DNA of 64,000 nt from Acutalibacter sp. (GCA_020025775.1 JAHHRN010000002.1:62001-126000), one strand, 5' to 3'. Numbered from the stretch's first letter, positions 8,611-17,660 are shown. Program-made: numbers and translations. Notes: generated by a model not told the origin, from the sequence alone.

Positions 8611-9819
8611 ATGGAACCTTTTGTAGTTTTTAAAAGTCTTTGCATTATTATTGTTGCTGCAAAGCTTTGCGGCATTTTAGCGCGCAAATTAAAAGCACCG
8701 CAGGTTGTAGGGGAAATTATTGCCGGCCTTTTAATCGGTCCCAGTGTGTTGGGTTTTGTGGAGCCAACACCATTTTTGGCACAAATGGCAGAAATCGGTG
8801 TTGTACTTTTGATGTTCTCTGCCGGTCTTGAAACCGATTTAAGAGACTTAAAGCGTACCGGTCTTAAAGCCTTTGCTATTGCCTGTGCAGGTGTTTTTGT
8901 TCCGCTTGTCGGCGGAACACTGCTCTATATGGCAATGTACGGATTTTCACCGTGGGGCTCTCCCGAATTTTTCAAAGCTCTGTTTATCGGTGTTATCATG
9001 ACGGCAACTTCGGTAAGTATTACCGTACAAACTTTAAAAGAATTAGGCAAGCTTTCAACGGAAGTGGGAACTACCATTTTGAGCGCCGCTATCATTGACG
9101 ATGTAATTGGTATTTTGGTTTTAACCTTTGTTATTGGTTTAAACGGCGGCGACGTGAAACCGATGGTGGTAGTGATTAAAACCGTTCTGTTCTTTGTATT
9201 TGCCTTCCTTTTCGGCTTCGTTTGCTACTATGTATTTAAACGCATAGATAAACGCTGGCCGCACACCAGACGTATTCCCATTGCAGGCTTGGCGCTTTGC
9301 TTCGGTTTTTCTTTCGTTGCAGAACGCTTCTTCGGCATTGCCGATATTACCGGTGCTTATGCCGCCGGCATTATTTTAAGCAGTATCCGTGATTCGGATT
9401 ATATTGCAGAAAAAACAGACATCAGTGCTTATATGCTGTTCGGCCCTGTGTTTTTTGCAAGTATCGGTCTTAAAACTTCTGTCGATAAGATTTCCAAGGA
9501 AATTTTGATTTTTGCTGTCGGCTTTGTCATTATAGCGTTGATTACAAAAATCATCGGCTGTGGTCTTATGGCAAAGATGTGTCGCTTTAATTGGGATGAA
9601 TCCTTTAAAATCGGTGTCGGTATGATGACACGCGGTGAGGTAGCTTTGATTGTTGCACAGAAAGGTTTGTCCTGCGGTATCATTACGCCGACCTATTTCA
9701 CACCCGTTATTTTGCTGATTATGATTTCATCCATTGTAACGCCGATTATTCTGAAAGCACTTTATACAAAAAAGAAAAAGCCGAGCTCACCTGTGCCGGC
9801 GACAACAACTGAATCCTAA
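8611..9819 (+). CDS. CPA2-family cation/proton antiporter
   Basis: A 402-residue integral membrane protein of the Na_H_exchanger type (Kef/NapA-like). Helix 1 is followed by the family hallmark APQVVGEIIAGLLIGPSVLG. A later pair of acidic residues (AAIIDDVIGILVLTF, near residue 165) corresponds to the ion-binding Asp-Asp of electrogenic CPA2 antiporters, which suggests Na+/H+ exchange. There is no C-terminal TrkA-N/RCK domain, so it is the short form rather than KefB/C. A near-consensus promoter upstream and a terminator directly downstream make it a single-gene unit. The cation preference is inferred. Confidence 0.9.
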   Translation: MEPFVVFKSLCIIIVAAKLCGILARKLKAPQVVGEIIAGLLIGPSVLGFVEPTPFLAQMAEIGVVLLMFSAGLETDLRDLKRTGLKAFAIACAGVFVPLVGGTLLYMAMYGFSPWGSPEFFKALFIGVIMTATSVSITVQTLKELGKLSTEVGTTILSAAIIDDVIGILVLTFVIGLNGGDVKPMVVVIKTVLFFVFAFLFGFVCYYVFKRIDKRWPHTRRIPIAGLALCFGFSFVAERFFGIADITGAYAAGIILSSIRDSDYIAEKTDISAYMLFGPVFFASIGLKTSVDKISKEILIFAVGFVIIALITKIIGCGLMAKMCRFNWDESFKIGVGMMTRGEVALIVAQKGLSCGIITPTYFTPVILLIMISSIVTPIILKALYTKKKKPSSPVPATTTES

Positions 9820-9820
9820 G

Positions 9821-9857
9821 AAAAAGCGCTCGGGAAATGTTTCTTGAGCGCTTTTTT
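9821..9857 (+). terminator. Rho-independent terminator after the antiporter gene
   Basis: AAAAAGCGCTC (9821-9831) pairs with GAGCGCTTTTTT (9846-9857); the T-run is part of the stem end. It begins two bases after the stop codon. Confidence 0.9.
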
Positions 9858-10020
9858 GTTTTTTACCACAATATTTAGTGTGTAATAGGCAATAGAAGCG
9901 CTGAATCTAGTTTGAATGAAAGAAACCTCTTTTTCGTTGTGTGAATGCTCAAATACGGTGGAAAAACGGGGGCGTATTTTTAGCATTGTGACGAAGGACA
10001 CACTTTTTCCCTTTTTTCGG

Positions 10021-10049
10021 TTGAAAATTTTGTCGGAATATTGTATACT
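10021..10049 (+). promoter_or_regulatory. Sigma-A-type promoter of xpt
   Basis: TTGAAA (10021-10026), 17-base spacer, TATACT (10044-10049), with about 40 bases of leader before the start codon. That leader is too short to hold the purine riboswitch often found before xpt. Confidence 0.75.
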
Positions 10050-10093
10050 AACCTTTGTTAAAAACGCAAAAACATATTTTTGGAGAATGAAAA

Positions 10094-10672
10094 ATGAAAG
10101 TACTGGAAGATTATATTGCAAAATATGGTCAAGTCAAGCCGGGAAATGTTTTGAAAGTGGATTCCTTTTTGAACCATCAAATGGATGTTTCTCTGTTTAA
10201 CGAGATGGGCAAAGAGTTTAAAAGACTGTTTGCAGACACGGAAATAACAAAGATTATGACGATCGAAGCCTCTGGCATAGGAATCGCCTGCATAGCCGCA
10301 CAATATTTTAATAATGTGCCGGTTGTTTTTGCGAAGAAATCGCAGAGCGTGAATATTAGTTCGGATGTTTATGCCACAAAAGTGGAATCTTTTACACATA
10401 AAAAAACGTGCGATGTTATCGTATCTAAACAGTATCTCCATAAGGGAGACAAGGTCTTGTTGATTGATGACTTTTTAGCGAACGGTTGTGCGCTGAGAGG
10501 CTTAATGGATTTAGCCAACCAAGCCGGTGCAGAAGTAGTAGGAATCGGTATCGCAGTTGAAAAGGGCTTTCAAAAAGGCGGAGATGAAATACGCGCACGC
10601 GGAGTTCATTTAGAATCGCTTGCTATTATTGAATCTATGAATGCAGAAACCGGCGAAATCAAATTTCGCTAA
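10094..10672 (+). CDS. xpt: Xanthine phosphoribosyltransferase
   Basis: A purine salvage enzyme that joins xanthine to PRPP to give XMP in the cytoplasm. The 192-residue length matches Xpt. The type I phosphoribosyltransferase PRPP loop is VLLIDDFLANGCA (about residues 122-134). The N-terminal ITKIMTIEASGIGIACIAA and VPVVFAKKSQ segments are characteristic of Xpt rather than adenine PRTase. A terminator follows, but the next gene is a nucleoside-type ABC binding protein, so the salvage enzyme and the purine/nucleoside importer sit side by side. Codons and start are unremarkable. Confidence 0.95.
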   Translation: MKVLEDYIAKYGQVKPGNVLKVDSFLNHQMDVSLFNEMGKEFKRLFADTEITKIMTIEASGIGIACIAAQYFNNVPVVFAKKSQSVNISSDVYATKVESFTHKKTCDVIVSKQYLHKGDKVLLIDDFLANGCALRGLMDLANQAGAEVVGIGIAVEKGFQKGGDEIRARGVHLESLAIIESMNAETGEIKFR

Positions 10673-10690
10673 GGGTTTAAGGCCCATAGG

Positions 10691-10713
10691 GAAAAGCAAG
10701 CGCTTTTCTTTTT
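10691..10713 (+). terminator. Rho-independent terminator of xpt
   Basis: GAAAAGC (10691-10697), loop AAGC, GCTTTTC (10702-10708), followed by TTTTT. It separates xpt from the transporter genes. Confidence 0.85.
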
Positions 10714-10789
10714 GTAGGACTTTTTTATGGTTATGCGCGGTGCGATGCACTGTACATATATACATTAAATTTTTAGGAGGAAAACAGAA

Positions 10790-11986
10790 ATGAAGAAAAT
10801 TCTCAGCATTCTCATGGCTCTTGCTCTCATCGTAACCTGTTTTGCTGCATGCGGTCAGCAGACACAGAATGATGACGCAGACAAGCAAAACGCAAACGCT
10901 ATTCCTGCTATCGCAAAAGAAGATATCAAAGTTGGCGTTATTCACATCGGTGACCCGGCAGACGGTGCAGGTTATTCCTATGCACATGATCTTGGTATTC
11001 AGGATATGCAGAAGAACATCGGTCTTACCGATGCTCAAATCGTTCGTAAGAACAATGTCGATGATAAAGATGCAACCGCAATCCGTAACGCTATGGAAGA
11101 CTGCATCTCCCAGGGCTGCAACATTATCTTTGCTACCAGCTTTGGTTACATGGATACTGCAAAGGCTTTGGCTGAAGAGCATCCGGACGTACTCTTCTCT
11201 CACGGTACCGGTTTTGAATCCAACGGCAAAAACTTCAACAACTACTTCGGTAGAATTTACCAGGCTCGTTACCTTGCAGGTATCGCAGCAGGCCTTAAAA
11301 CAAAGGCTAACAAGATTGGTTATGTTTCCGCTTACGGTACTGAAATGGCAGAAACCTGCTCCGGTATCAATGCATTCGCACTCGGCGTTCAGTCTGTAAA
11401 CCCCGAAGCTAAGGTTTATGTAAAGACCCTTAACTCTTGGTTCGACCCGGCAAATGAATCTGCTTATGCAGAAGCTCTTATCAACATGGGCTGTGACGTT
11501 ATTTCTCAGCATTGCGATACTGCTAACCCGCAGAAAGCTGCTGAAAAAGCCGGCGTATTCGGCTGCGGCTACAACTCCGATATGACAAAGGATGCTCCTA
11601 AAGCACACCTTACCGCAACTGTATGGCACTGGGGTGTTTACTACACCGCAGCAGTTCAGGCTGCTATTGACGGCAAATGGGTTGAGTTCGGTAACTACTA
11701 CAAGGGCGCTAAAGAAGGTCTTGTAGATGTTTCTCCGCTCTCCGAGAACTGCGTAGCAGGTACTCAGGAAAAAATCGACGCTGTTAAGGCTCTTTATAAA
11801 GAGGGCACTTGGGATGTATTCTCCGGTGTTAAACTTTCCTTCAACGGCAACGAAATCGTTAAGACCGATGCAGCTCTTAAGGACAATGCAGGTAACGAAA
11901 TTGTTCCGGCAGGTGGCGCATCTGTAGAAGACAGCGTAATTACCGGTACTATGAACTATTTCGTAGAGGGCGTTGAACTCGTCTAA
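10790..11986 (+). CDS. BMP-family lipoprotein, nucleoside ABC transporter binding protein
   Basis: A 398-residue lipoprotein. A Lys-Lys/hydrophobic signal peptide ends in the lipobox TCFAAC, with the lipid-modified Cys at about residue 21. The mature part is a periplasmic-binding-protein fold of the basic membrane protein (BmpA/YufN/PnrA) family, with IKVGVIHIGDPADGAGYSYA, GCNIIFATSFGYMD and KANKIGYVSAYG. Family members bind purine nucleosides or related ligands outside the membrane. AGGAGG precedes the ATG. Codon use is highly biased, as for an abundant protein. It precedes the ATPase/permease genes, with a hairpin between that probably makes the binding protein the most abundant subunit. 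Confidence 0.93.
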   Translation: MKKILSILMALALIVTCFAACGQQTQNDDADKQNANAIPAIAKEDIKVGVIHIGDPADGAGYSYAHDLGIQDMQKNIGLTDAQIVRKNNVDDKDATAIRNAMEDCISQGCNIIFATSFGYMDTAKALAEEHPDVLFSHGTGFESNGKNFNNYFGRIYQARYLAGIAAGLKTKANKIGYVSAYGTEMAETCSGINAFALGVQSVNPEAKVYVKTLNSWFDPANESAYAEALINMGCDVISQHCDTANPQKAAEKAGVFGCGYNSDMTKDAPKAHLTATVWHWGVYYTAAVQAAIDGKWVEFGNYYKGAKEGLVDVSPLSENCVAGTQEKIDAVKALYKEGTWDVFSGVKLSFNGNEIVKTDAALKDNAGNEIVPAGGASVEDSVITGTMNYFVEGVELV

Positions 11987-12019
11987 TTTCAGTTATTATC
12001 GTTCATACATAAGTTTACA

Positions 12020-12061
12020 CGAGGAGTGTTACTGGCTAGCACTCCTCGTCATCTGTTTTTT
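12020..12061 (+). terminator. Intra-operon terminator/attenuator after the binding-protein gene
   Basis: CGAGGAGTGTT (12020-12030) pairs with AGCACTCCTCG (12038-12048), with one G-T pair. Six bases later a run of six Ts follows (12056-12061). The position between a solute-binding protein and its membrane subunits is typical of partial termination that raises the binding protein's level. Confidence 0.7.
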
Positions 12062-12140
12062 ATAAGCATTAGAAAACAAATGAAAAATGTATCCTTTGCT
12101 TCTTAATGCTTACAAAATGAAAAAGAAAAGGGTTGAAAAA

Positions 12141-14867
12141 ATGGAAAACAACAGGAATGCAATCGAATTGCATGGTATTACCAAAACCTTTGGCTCCGTT
12201 GTGGCAAACGAAAATGTCGACTTCACACTCCGAAAAGGCGAAATTTTATCTTTGCTCGGTGAAAACGGTTCTGGTAAAACCACACTGATGAACATGCTTT
12301 CCGGTATATATCAGCCGGACAGCGGTACGATTAGCGTTAACGGTCAGCAAGTGACGATTTCTTCACCGGAGGATGCCAAAAGACTGGGTATCGGCATGGT
12401 GCATCAGCACTTTAAGCTTGTCGAGAACTTCTCTGCGGCAGACAACATTTGGATTGGTGATAAAGCCTCTTCCGGTCTTTTAACAGAAGAACGCTATAAA
12501 AAAATTGAGGAATTCAGCAAGAATTACGGCTTCGAAATTGATCCGCATAAATTCGTTTATGATATGTCTGTTTCTGAAAAGCAGACAATTGAAATTTTAA
12601 AGGTTCTCTATTACGGTGCGGATATTTTGATTTTGGATGAACCCACAGCGGTTCTTACCTTACAAGAGACCAGAAAGCTCTTTGCGATCCTTCGTAAAAT
12701 GAGTAAAGCGGGTTGCTCGATTATCATTATCACCCATAAATTAAACGAGGTTATGGAAATCAGCGACCGTGTTATGATTCTTCGTAAGGGTAAGTCGATT
12801 GACACCGTGGAAACCGCAAAAACCAATGCACAGGAACTGACCAATATGATGGTCGGCAGACAGGTTTCTCTTTCTATTGATCGTCCCGAATGTGAAGCAA
12901 GTGAAGCGCTTTTAGAAGTTAAGGATTTGATGATTCAAAACGAAGAAGGCGCTCGTGCGATTGACAATGTCAGCTTCACCGTACATGGCGGCGAGATTTT
13001 GGGCGTAGCCGGTGTTTCTGGATGTGGTCAAAAAGAGCTTTGCGAAGCGATTGCCGGCCTTCAAAAGATTGAAAGCGGCTCGATTCTTTATAAGGGCGAG
13101 TCCATCGAGAAATTACCGCCGAAGGAAATCATTAAACGTGGTATTTCCATGAGCTTCATTCCCGAAGACAGATTGGGCATGGGTCTTGCAGCTTCTTTGA
13201 GCATTACAGACAATATGATGCTCAAGAATTACGCACTTACCAAAGGTCCGTTCGTAAACCGTAAGGTTGCCGCGAAAACAGCGGATAAGATTATTGAAGA
13301 ATTAGAAGTTGTAACGCCTAGTAAAGACACGCCTGTTCGTCGTCTTTCCGGCGGTAACGTACAAAAGGTTCTTTTAGGCCGCGAAATTGAGGCAGAACCG
13401 AATGTTATCATTACAGCTTATCCGGTCAGAGGCCTTGATATCAACTCTTCTTATATGATTTATAACACCCTGAATGCAGAAAAAGAAAAGGGTGTAGGTG
13501 TTCTTTTTGTTGGCGAAGATTTGGATGTTATGCTCGAACTTTGCGACCGCATTATGGTGCTTTGCCATGGTAAGGTAACCGGCATTGTAAATGCAAAGGA
13601 AACCGATAAGGAACAGCTCGGTCTTCTTATGACGGATGCTTTTTCCGAGGAAAATGCCGAGGAGCAAGCCAAAGCTACCGCTTCCGAGGAGTCTACAGCT
13701 GAAATCAAAATCAGAAAGCCTGCCGAAAAGGCAAAGAAAAAGAAAGAGAAAAAGCCGTTCCTGCGAATCGCGAAGCGTGATGATCTTTCAACGACAAAAA
13801 GCCTTCTTTTCTATGTAGCGGCTGTGCTTTTTGCGATTGCCATGGGTGGCATTTTGGTTGCCGCTATGGGCGTTAATCCGTTTGAATATTTCAAAACGGT
13901 TTTGGTTGGATGCTTTAAGAATAAGATTTATTTCCGTGGTTTTATCAGCGTTTTAACACCGCTTGTCATCACTTCTATCGGTATTGTATTTGCCTTTAAA
14001 ATGAAGTTTTGGAACCTCGGTGCAAACGGTCAGTTCATTATGGGTGCTGTTTTTGCAGCGGCTGTCGGTATTGCGCTTGCGGGCAATGTACCGCAGTGGC
14101 TCTGCCTTCTCTTAATGGGTGTAGCCGGTGCAATTGGTGGTGGCATTTTAGGTCTTATTCCGGCGGTATTAAAGGTGAAATTCGACACGAACGAAACCTT
14201 GCTTACCTTAATGCTCAACTATATTGCACTTTACATTTTATCCTATCTTAAAAATACAATGTATTTCAGAAAGCTTTCTGCCACAGGTGAAATCTTACGT
14301 CCGGACTTTAAACCCTTGCCCAAGGGCGCATGGATGTATCAGTTTGAGCTGTTCGGTGCAAAGATTGATATTTCTTTAATCATTGCCATTCTCTTTGTAA
14401 TCTTTACCGTAGTTTATTTCAAATTCATGAAAAAAGGCTATGAAGTCAGCGTTGTCGGTGATAGCCAAAACACCGCACGTTATGCTGGTATGAATGTCAG
14501 CAAGATTGTAATTCGTACCATGTTCCTTAGCTCTGCCATTATCGGTATTGCCGGTATGCTTCATGTATCCGGCTCTGCAACAGGTCATATGCTCAGCGAA
14601 GGCATTACCAGTGATGTTGGTTGGACAGGCATCATCGTTGCATGGCTTGCGAAATTGAATCCGATTGGTATTTTAGTCGGTAGTATTTTAATGGCAATTC
14701 TTCAAAAAGGTACAGCTGTTGCAGAAAGTGTATTCGCCATTTCCTCTGCAACCTCTACCATTTTAGAAGGTGTTATTTTGTTCTCTATCCTTGCCGCGGA
14801 CTTCTTCATCCGTTACAAAATTGTCCGTGCAGGTAAAACTAAGAAAGAGGAGGTAAAGAAATCATGA
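12141..14867 (+). CDS. Fused nucleoside ABC transporter: dual ATPase domains plus permease
   Basis: A 908-residue protein joining what are usually two proteins (YufO-like ATPase, about 510 aa, and YufP-like permease, about 350 aa). Domain 1 has Walker A GENGSGKTT and Walker B ILILDEPTAVL. Domain 2 has a degenerate P-loop (GVSGCGQKE) and LSGGNVQKVLLGREI followed by an unusual Walker B region (NVIITAYPVRGLD), as in the second half of sugar/nucleoside ATPases. A charged Lys/Glu linker (about residues 515-560) leads into a permease with the BPD_transp_2 hallmark FWNLGANGQFIMGA. I chose ATG 12141, which has AAAAGGG upstream; an earlier in-frame ATG at 12087 lacks one. The 3' end overlaps the next permease by four bases. 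Confidence 0.92.
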   Translation: MENNRNAIELHGITKTFGSVVANENVDFTLRKGEILSLLGENGSGKTTLMNMLSGIYQPDSGTISVNGQQVTISSPEDAKRLGIGMVHQHFKLVENFSAADNIWIGDKASSGLLTEERYKKIEEFSKNYGFEIDPHKFVYDMSVSEKQTIEILKVLYYGADILILDEPTAVLTLQETRKLFAILRKMSKAGCSIIIITHKLNEVMEISDRVMILRKGKSIDTVETAKTNAQELTNMMVGRQVSLSIDRPECEASEALLEVKDLMIQNEEGARAIDNVSFTVHGGEILGVAGVSGCGQKELCEAIAGLQKIESGSILYKGESIEKLPPKEIIKRGISMSFIPEDRLGMGLAASLSITDNMMLKNYALTKGPFVNRKVAAKTADKIIEELEVVTPSKDTPVRRLSGGNVQKVLLGREIEAEPNVIITAYPVRGLDINSSYMIYNTLNAEKEKGVGVLFVGEDLDVMLELCDRIMVLCHGKVTGIVNAKETDKEQLGLLMTDAFSEENAEEQAKATASEESTAEIKIRKPAEKAKKKKEKKPFLRIAKRDDLSTTKSLLFYVAAVLFAIAMGGILVAAMGVNPFEYFKTVLVGCFKNKIYFRGFISVLTPLVITSIGIVFAFKMKFWNLGANGQFIMGAVFAAAVGIALAGNVPQWLCLLLMGVAGAIGGGILGLIPAVLKVKFDTNETLLTLMLNYIALYILSYLKNTMYFRKLSATGEILRPDFKPLPKGAWMYQFELFGAKIDISLIIAILFVIFTVVYFKFMKKGYEVSVVGDSQNTARYAGMNVSKIVIRTMFLSSAIIGIAGMLHVSGSATGHMLSEGITSDVGWTGIIVAWLAKLNPIGILVGSILMAILQKGTAVAESVFAISSATSTILEGVILFSILAADFFIRYKIVRAGKTKKEEVKKS

Positions 14868-15850
14868 TTACAATTATCAACTTCCTCTATTATTCTATCC
14901 GTATGGGTACGCCGCTTTTGTTCGGTACAACCGGTGAAATCGTTTCCGAACGTGCCGGTAGCTTAAACCTCGGTGTAGAGGGTATGATGGCTATGGGTGC
15001 TATTGGTGGTTATTGTGCCGCTTGCTACAGCCAAAGCCTCACTGTAGGCATGATTGCAGCTTTTCTTTCCGCCGCTCTCGGTGCATTGATTTATGCGTTT
15101 TTGACTGTATCCTTACAGGCTAATCAAAACGTTACCGGTCTTGCACTTACTATGTTCGGTGACGGCATTTATCTCTTTGTCGGCCGTTCTTTGGCACAGG
15201 CTGGAAAGTTCCCGCTTCTCAGCAACTATCCCGCACTTTCTCATGCTGTAGCTGATAACGGTATTCCGTTTTTACGCGATATTCCTTATATCGGTAAATT
15301 GCTCTTTTCTTATAATATCTTTGTCTATATAGCGATTGCCGTTGCAATTTTAATGTGGTTCTATGTAATGCGTACTAAGGCAGGTTTGCGACTTCGCTCT
15401 ATCGGTGAAAATCCCGGTGCGGCAGATGCCTGCGGTGTTAACGTAAACCGTTACCGTTACCTGAATATCATCTTAGGTGGCGGTATTACAGGTCTCGGCG
15501 GTTTATACCTTGCGTTCATCGTAAACGGCGGCGCATGGAATGAATTCTGGATTAACGGTATGGGCTGGATTTCCGTGGCTTTGGTTATTTTCGCAAACTG
15601 GAATCCGATGAAAGCGATTTTCGGCTCCTTCTTCTTCGGCATGTTCAACGTGCTTATGGCATGGAAGGGCAACCTCAGCTCCGCTTTCCCCAGAGCACTC
15701 GGCTGGCTGACTGCTATCCCGAACGAGTTCTATCAGTTATTACCGTTCCTTATCACAGCGCTCGTTCTTATTTTTGCATCTGTAAAGAAAAAGAAAAAGA
15801 ATGTTCAGCCTGCGGCGCTCGGTCTTAACTATTTTAGAGAAGAAAGATAA
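14864..15850 (+). CDS. Nucleoside ABC transporter permease (YufQ-like)
   Basis: A 328-residue membrane protein of the BPD_transp_2 family and second permease half of the BMP-type transporter. It shows GTTGEIVSERAGSLNLGVEG near residue 22 and RSIGENPGAADACGVNVNRY near 180, both hallmarks of this permease type. It is translationally coupled to the fused ATPase-permease gene by an ATGA overlap. Together with the lipoprotein it completes an importer: one binding protein, two permease parts and two ATPase domains. A terminator follows directly. Confidence 0.93.
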   Translation: MITIINFLYYSIRMGTPLLFGTTGEIVSERAGSLNLGVEGMMAMGAIGGYCAACYSQSLTVGMIAAFLSAALGALIYAFLTVSLQANQNVTGLALTMFGDGIYLFVGRSLAQAGKFPLLSNYPALSHAVADNGIPFLRDIPYIGKLLFSYNIFVYIAIAVAILMWFYVMRTKAGLRLRSIGENPGAADACGVNVNRYRYLNIILGGGITGLGGLYLAFIVNGGAWNEFWINGMGWISVALVIFANWNPMKAIFGSFFFGMFNVLMAWKGNLSSAFPRALGWLTAIPNEFYQLLPFLITALVLIFASVKKKKKNVQPAALGLNYFREER

Positions 15851-15868
15851 ACAAATTCCTAAAAAACA

Positions 15869-15900
15869 AAACCCTCGGTTTAACCGGGGGTTTTAATTTT
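15869..15900 (+). terminator. Rho-independent terminator of the nucleoside transporter operon
   Basis: AAACCCTCGG (15869-15878) pairs with CCGGGGGTTT (15884-15893), with one T-G pair, followed by a T-rich tail. It probably also ends the leftward gene from 16556. Confidence 0.85.
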
Positions 15901-15920
15901 TTAGAAAAAAAGCTCATATT

Positions 15921-16556
15921 TTATTTTACTGTGACGCCAAGGAGATGGATAAGATCTTGTGCTTGAAATGCTTCAATAATAGCACCTTTGATGTCTTGCG
16001 TGTTAATCGAAATGCCCTCAAGACGACAAGAAGATAAATCAATACCTTTTAAAGGTGCTTTTAGAAACTGTGCTTCTCTAAGGTCTGATTCATGCATTTC
16101 TATGCTTTTGTTTTTGATTTCTTGAAAATAGACATTCTTTAAATCAGAATTTTCAAAAATACAGTTTTTAAAATTACTTGTAGTAAAATTCGCATAGCGT
16201 AAAGTTGTATTTGAAATTTCTGTATTTAAAAAGGACGCGTCTGTAAAATTACAGCCGACCAGTTTACAGTCCCTAAAGCTGCAACGCTGAAATCCGCAAA
16301 AAGAAAATATGGAGTTTGAAAAATTGCAGTGAGAAAATACAATGTCTGTGAAATTGCAATTTTCAAACGAAGCATTTGTAAAATCATCCCTAAAAAGGTG
16401 TGCACATTCTAATTCAAAATCGGCTATTGCAAAGGAATCTGTTTTGAAATTTTCTAAATCAATGCGGCGAAGAATTTCACCAGAGGAGGCTTCACTAAAG
16501 TCTTCTAGTTTTCGAAAATTTTTAGAATCTTTTGTTTTTGGCTTTTCTAGACGCAT
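15921..16556 (-). CDS. Pentapeptide-repeat protein (Qnr-like in size and ending)
   Basis: A 211-residue protein. From about residue 50 to 180 it repeats the five-residue A/C(D/N)(F/L)xx pattern (ASFENCNFTDIVFSHCNF, CSFRDCKLVGCNFTDASF), expected to fold as a right-handed quadrilateral beta-helix. Such proteins can mimic DNA and protect gyrase (the Qnr/MfpA group, about 180-220 aa); many others have no known role. The C-terminal helix AQDLIHLLGVTVK resembles the end of Qnr proteins, which is suggestive only. The ATG has AGAGGT upstream on the minus strand. Neighbours give no functional hint. Confidence 0.8.
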   Translation of the reverse strand: MRLEKPKTKDSKNFRKLEDFSEASSGEILRRIDLENFKTDSFAIADFELECAHLFRDDFTNASFENCNFTDIVFSHCNFSNSIFSFCGFQRCSFRDCKLVGCNFTDASFLNTEISNTTLRYANFTTSNFKNCIFENSDLKNVYFQEIKNKSIEMHESDLREAQFLKAPLKGIDLSSCRLEGISINTQDIKGAIIEAFQAQDLIHLLGVTVK

Positions 16557-16611
16557 AGGTATACCTCTTTTTTACGGCGGATTTAAATTTTCAAAATTGG
16601 TCTTGTAAAGT

Positions 16612-16651
16612 ATAAAATAAAAGTGGCGATATAGCTTTTGACTATATCGCC
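16612..16651 (-). terminator. Rho-independent terminator of the gene at 16668-17339
   Basis: A 10-bp perfect stem (16625-16634 with 16642-16651) and seven-base loop; on the minus strand it is followed by ACTTTTATTTT. It begins 16 bases past the stop codon of the leftward gene. Confidence 0.85.
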
Positions 16652-16667
16652 TGAACAGAGTTCGATT

Positions 16668-17339
16668 TTATAAGATATAAACGCCGGATTCTAACTGCAC
16701 AATTTCCTTGCCACAAACACGCATATATTTGTATACAGGCTCATCAAAGGTTCTAAAGTCTTGTACGGAATAATCACTGAGTTGTACCACGCGGATTTTA
16801 TTTGCATCTGTACTGCAAACAAAAAGCTCGTTGCCGTATTTTACAATGGAGCGGGGATTCTCAAACGCTGAAGAGGTTTTTGAACCGATACGCATATAAA
16901 ATTTCTTGTGCTGAATAGAATAGCTGATAATGGCATTCTGCTCGGGCACAGTACACCAAAGCTGCTGTCCGTCCGGTGCAACCGAATGAATAGGACTTTC
17001 GTGATATAAAAGGTCACCTGCCCAAAGTGCTTTTCCGTTTTGATCAAATAAACCCGTTTCGCCGGTGGGGTAGACAATCACCAAATAATTTTCTCTGTAT
17101 ACTGCTGTGTCGCAGAATAAATAGTCTCCTAATTCTTTGGTAATACGGCGGTAGTTTTCACCGAATTTTGCACGCAAATAGTGGCCTTTCATAATGGGGC
17201 CGCTTTTCATTTTATTTATATCTACAGCGTGAAAGGAAACTTTACATTTATCCTCACTGACTATTTGCTTTCTGGCAAATAAAATCCCGCCGGAGCAGGG
17301 TATAATGTCGACAGCATTCTCGTCAACAATTTTTTTCAT
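16668..17339 (-). CDS. Conserved-looking protein of unknown function, possible beta-propeller
   Basis: A 223-residue soluble protein with no signal peptide or membrane segment. I do not recognise a named family. Repeated short beta-type stretches (GNELFVCSTDANKIRVVQLS, GQQLWCTVPEQNAIISYSI, RENYLVIVYPTGETGLFDQ) look like the blades of a WD/NHL-like propeller, but this is visual judgement only. The start is ATG 17339, with GGTGAT seven bases upstream; a GTG nine bases earlier is less likely. It has its own terminator. Function is unknown. Confidence 0.6.
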   Translation of the reverse strand: MKKIVDENAVDIIPCSGGILFARKQIVSEDKCKVSFHAVDINKMKSGPIMKGHYLRAKFGENYRRITKELGDYLFCDTAVYRENYLVIVYPTGETGLFDQNGKALWAGDLLYHESPIHSVAPDGQQLWCTVPEQNAIISYSIQHKKFYMRIGSKTSSAFENPRSIVKYGNELFVCSTDANKIRVVQLSDYSVQDFRTFDEPVYKYMRVCGKEIVQLESGVYIL

Positions 17340-17465
17340 TATAATCACCGAATATAAGTATAGTTTTATAAAAAAACATAAAGTTAAAAATCATAAAAAT
17401 AAAGCTTTCAAAAAGCTTATTATTTATTTTACTAGATTTTTTATATTCGGTCAACCCGTTTCCCT

Positions 17466-17660
17466 TTATTTCTTAAAAGTTTTCATACTGTTCATTTGTT
17501 CTGTGAGTCGCATTAGAGGCTTGCAATCGGCAATTTGACACTTTTCTTTGTGTCGGCATAGAATATAATGCGCACCGTCCTCTGAAAAATGTTCTTCTAA
17601 AACTACATTCTTTTGCTTTTCAAAACAGTATTGCTCAAAGGTTTCAAATGCTCTGCTCAT
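17466..17660 (-). CDS. Small Cys-containing hypothetical protein (64 aa)
   Basis: The start is placed at the ATG with AAGGCGG upstream, giving 64 residues; an upstream in-frame extension lacks a ribosome-binding site. The protein is charged and soluble. It ends with a cluster of Cys (CRHKEKCQIADCKPL, spacing C-x5-C-x4-C) that could bind a metal. No family recognised. It lies between an unknown leftward gene and the divergent BofA-like gene, and may share a transcript with 16668-17339 across a 126-base AT-rich gap that shows no terminator. Confidence 0.55.
   Translation of the reverse strand: MSRAFETFEQYCFEKQKNVVLEEHFSEDGAHYILCRHKEKCQIADCKPLMRLTEQMNSMKTFKK

Noticed and set aside
9858..10093. 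Purine riboswitch before xpt
   Set aside because: The promoter at 10021-10049 leaves only about 40 bases of leader, and the characteristic two kissing-loop hairpins with their conserved core are not visible upstream.
10610..11629. Long open frame antisense to the BMP lipoprotein gene
   Set aside because: It is Cys/Val-rich and lies opposite a highly codon-biased gene with a clear lipobox and family motifs; no ribosome-binding site.
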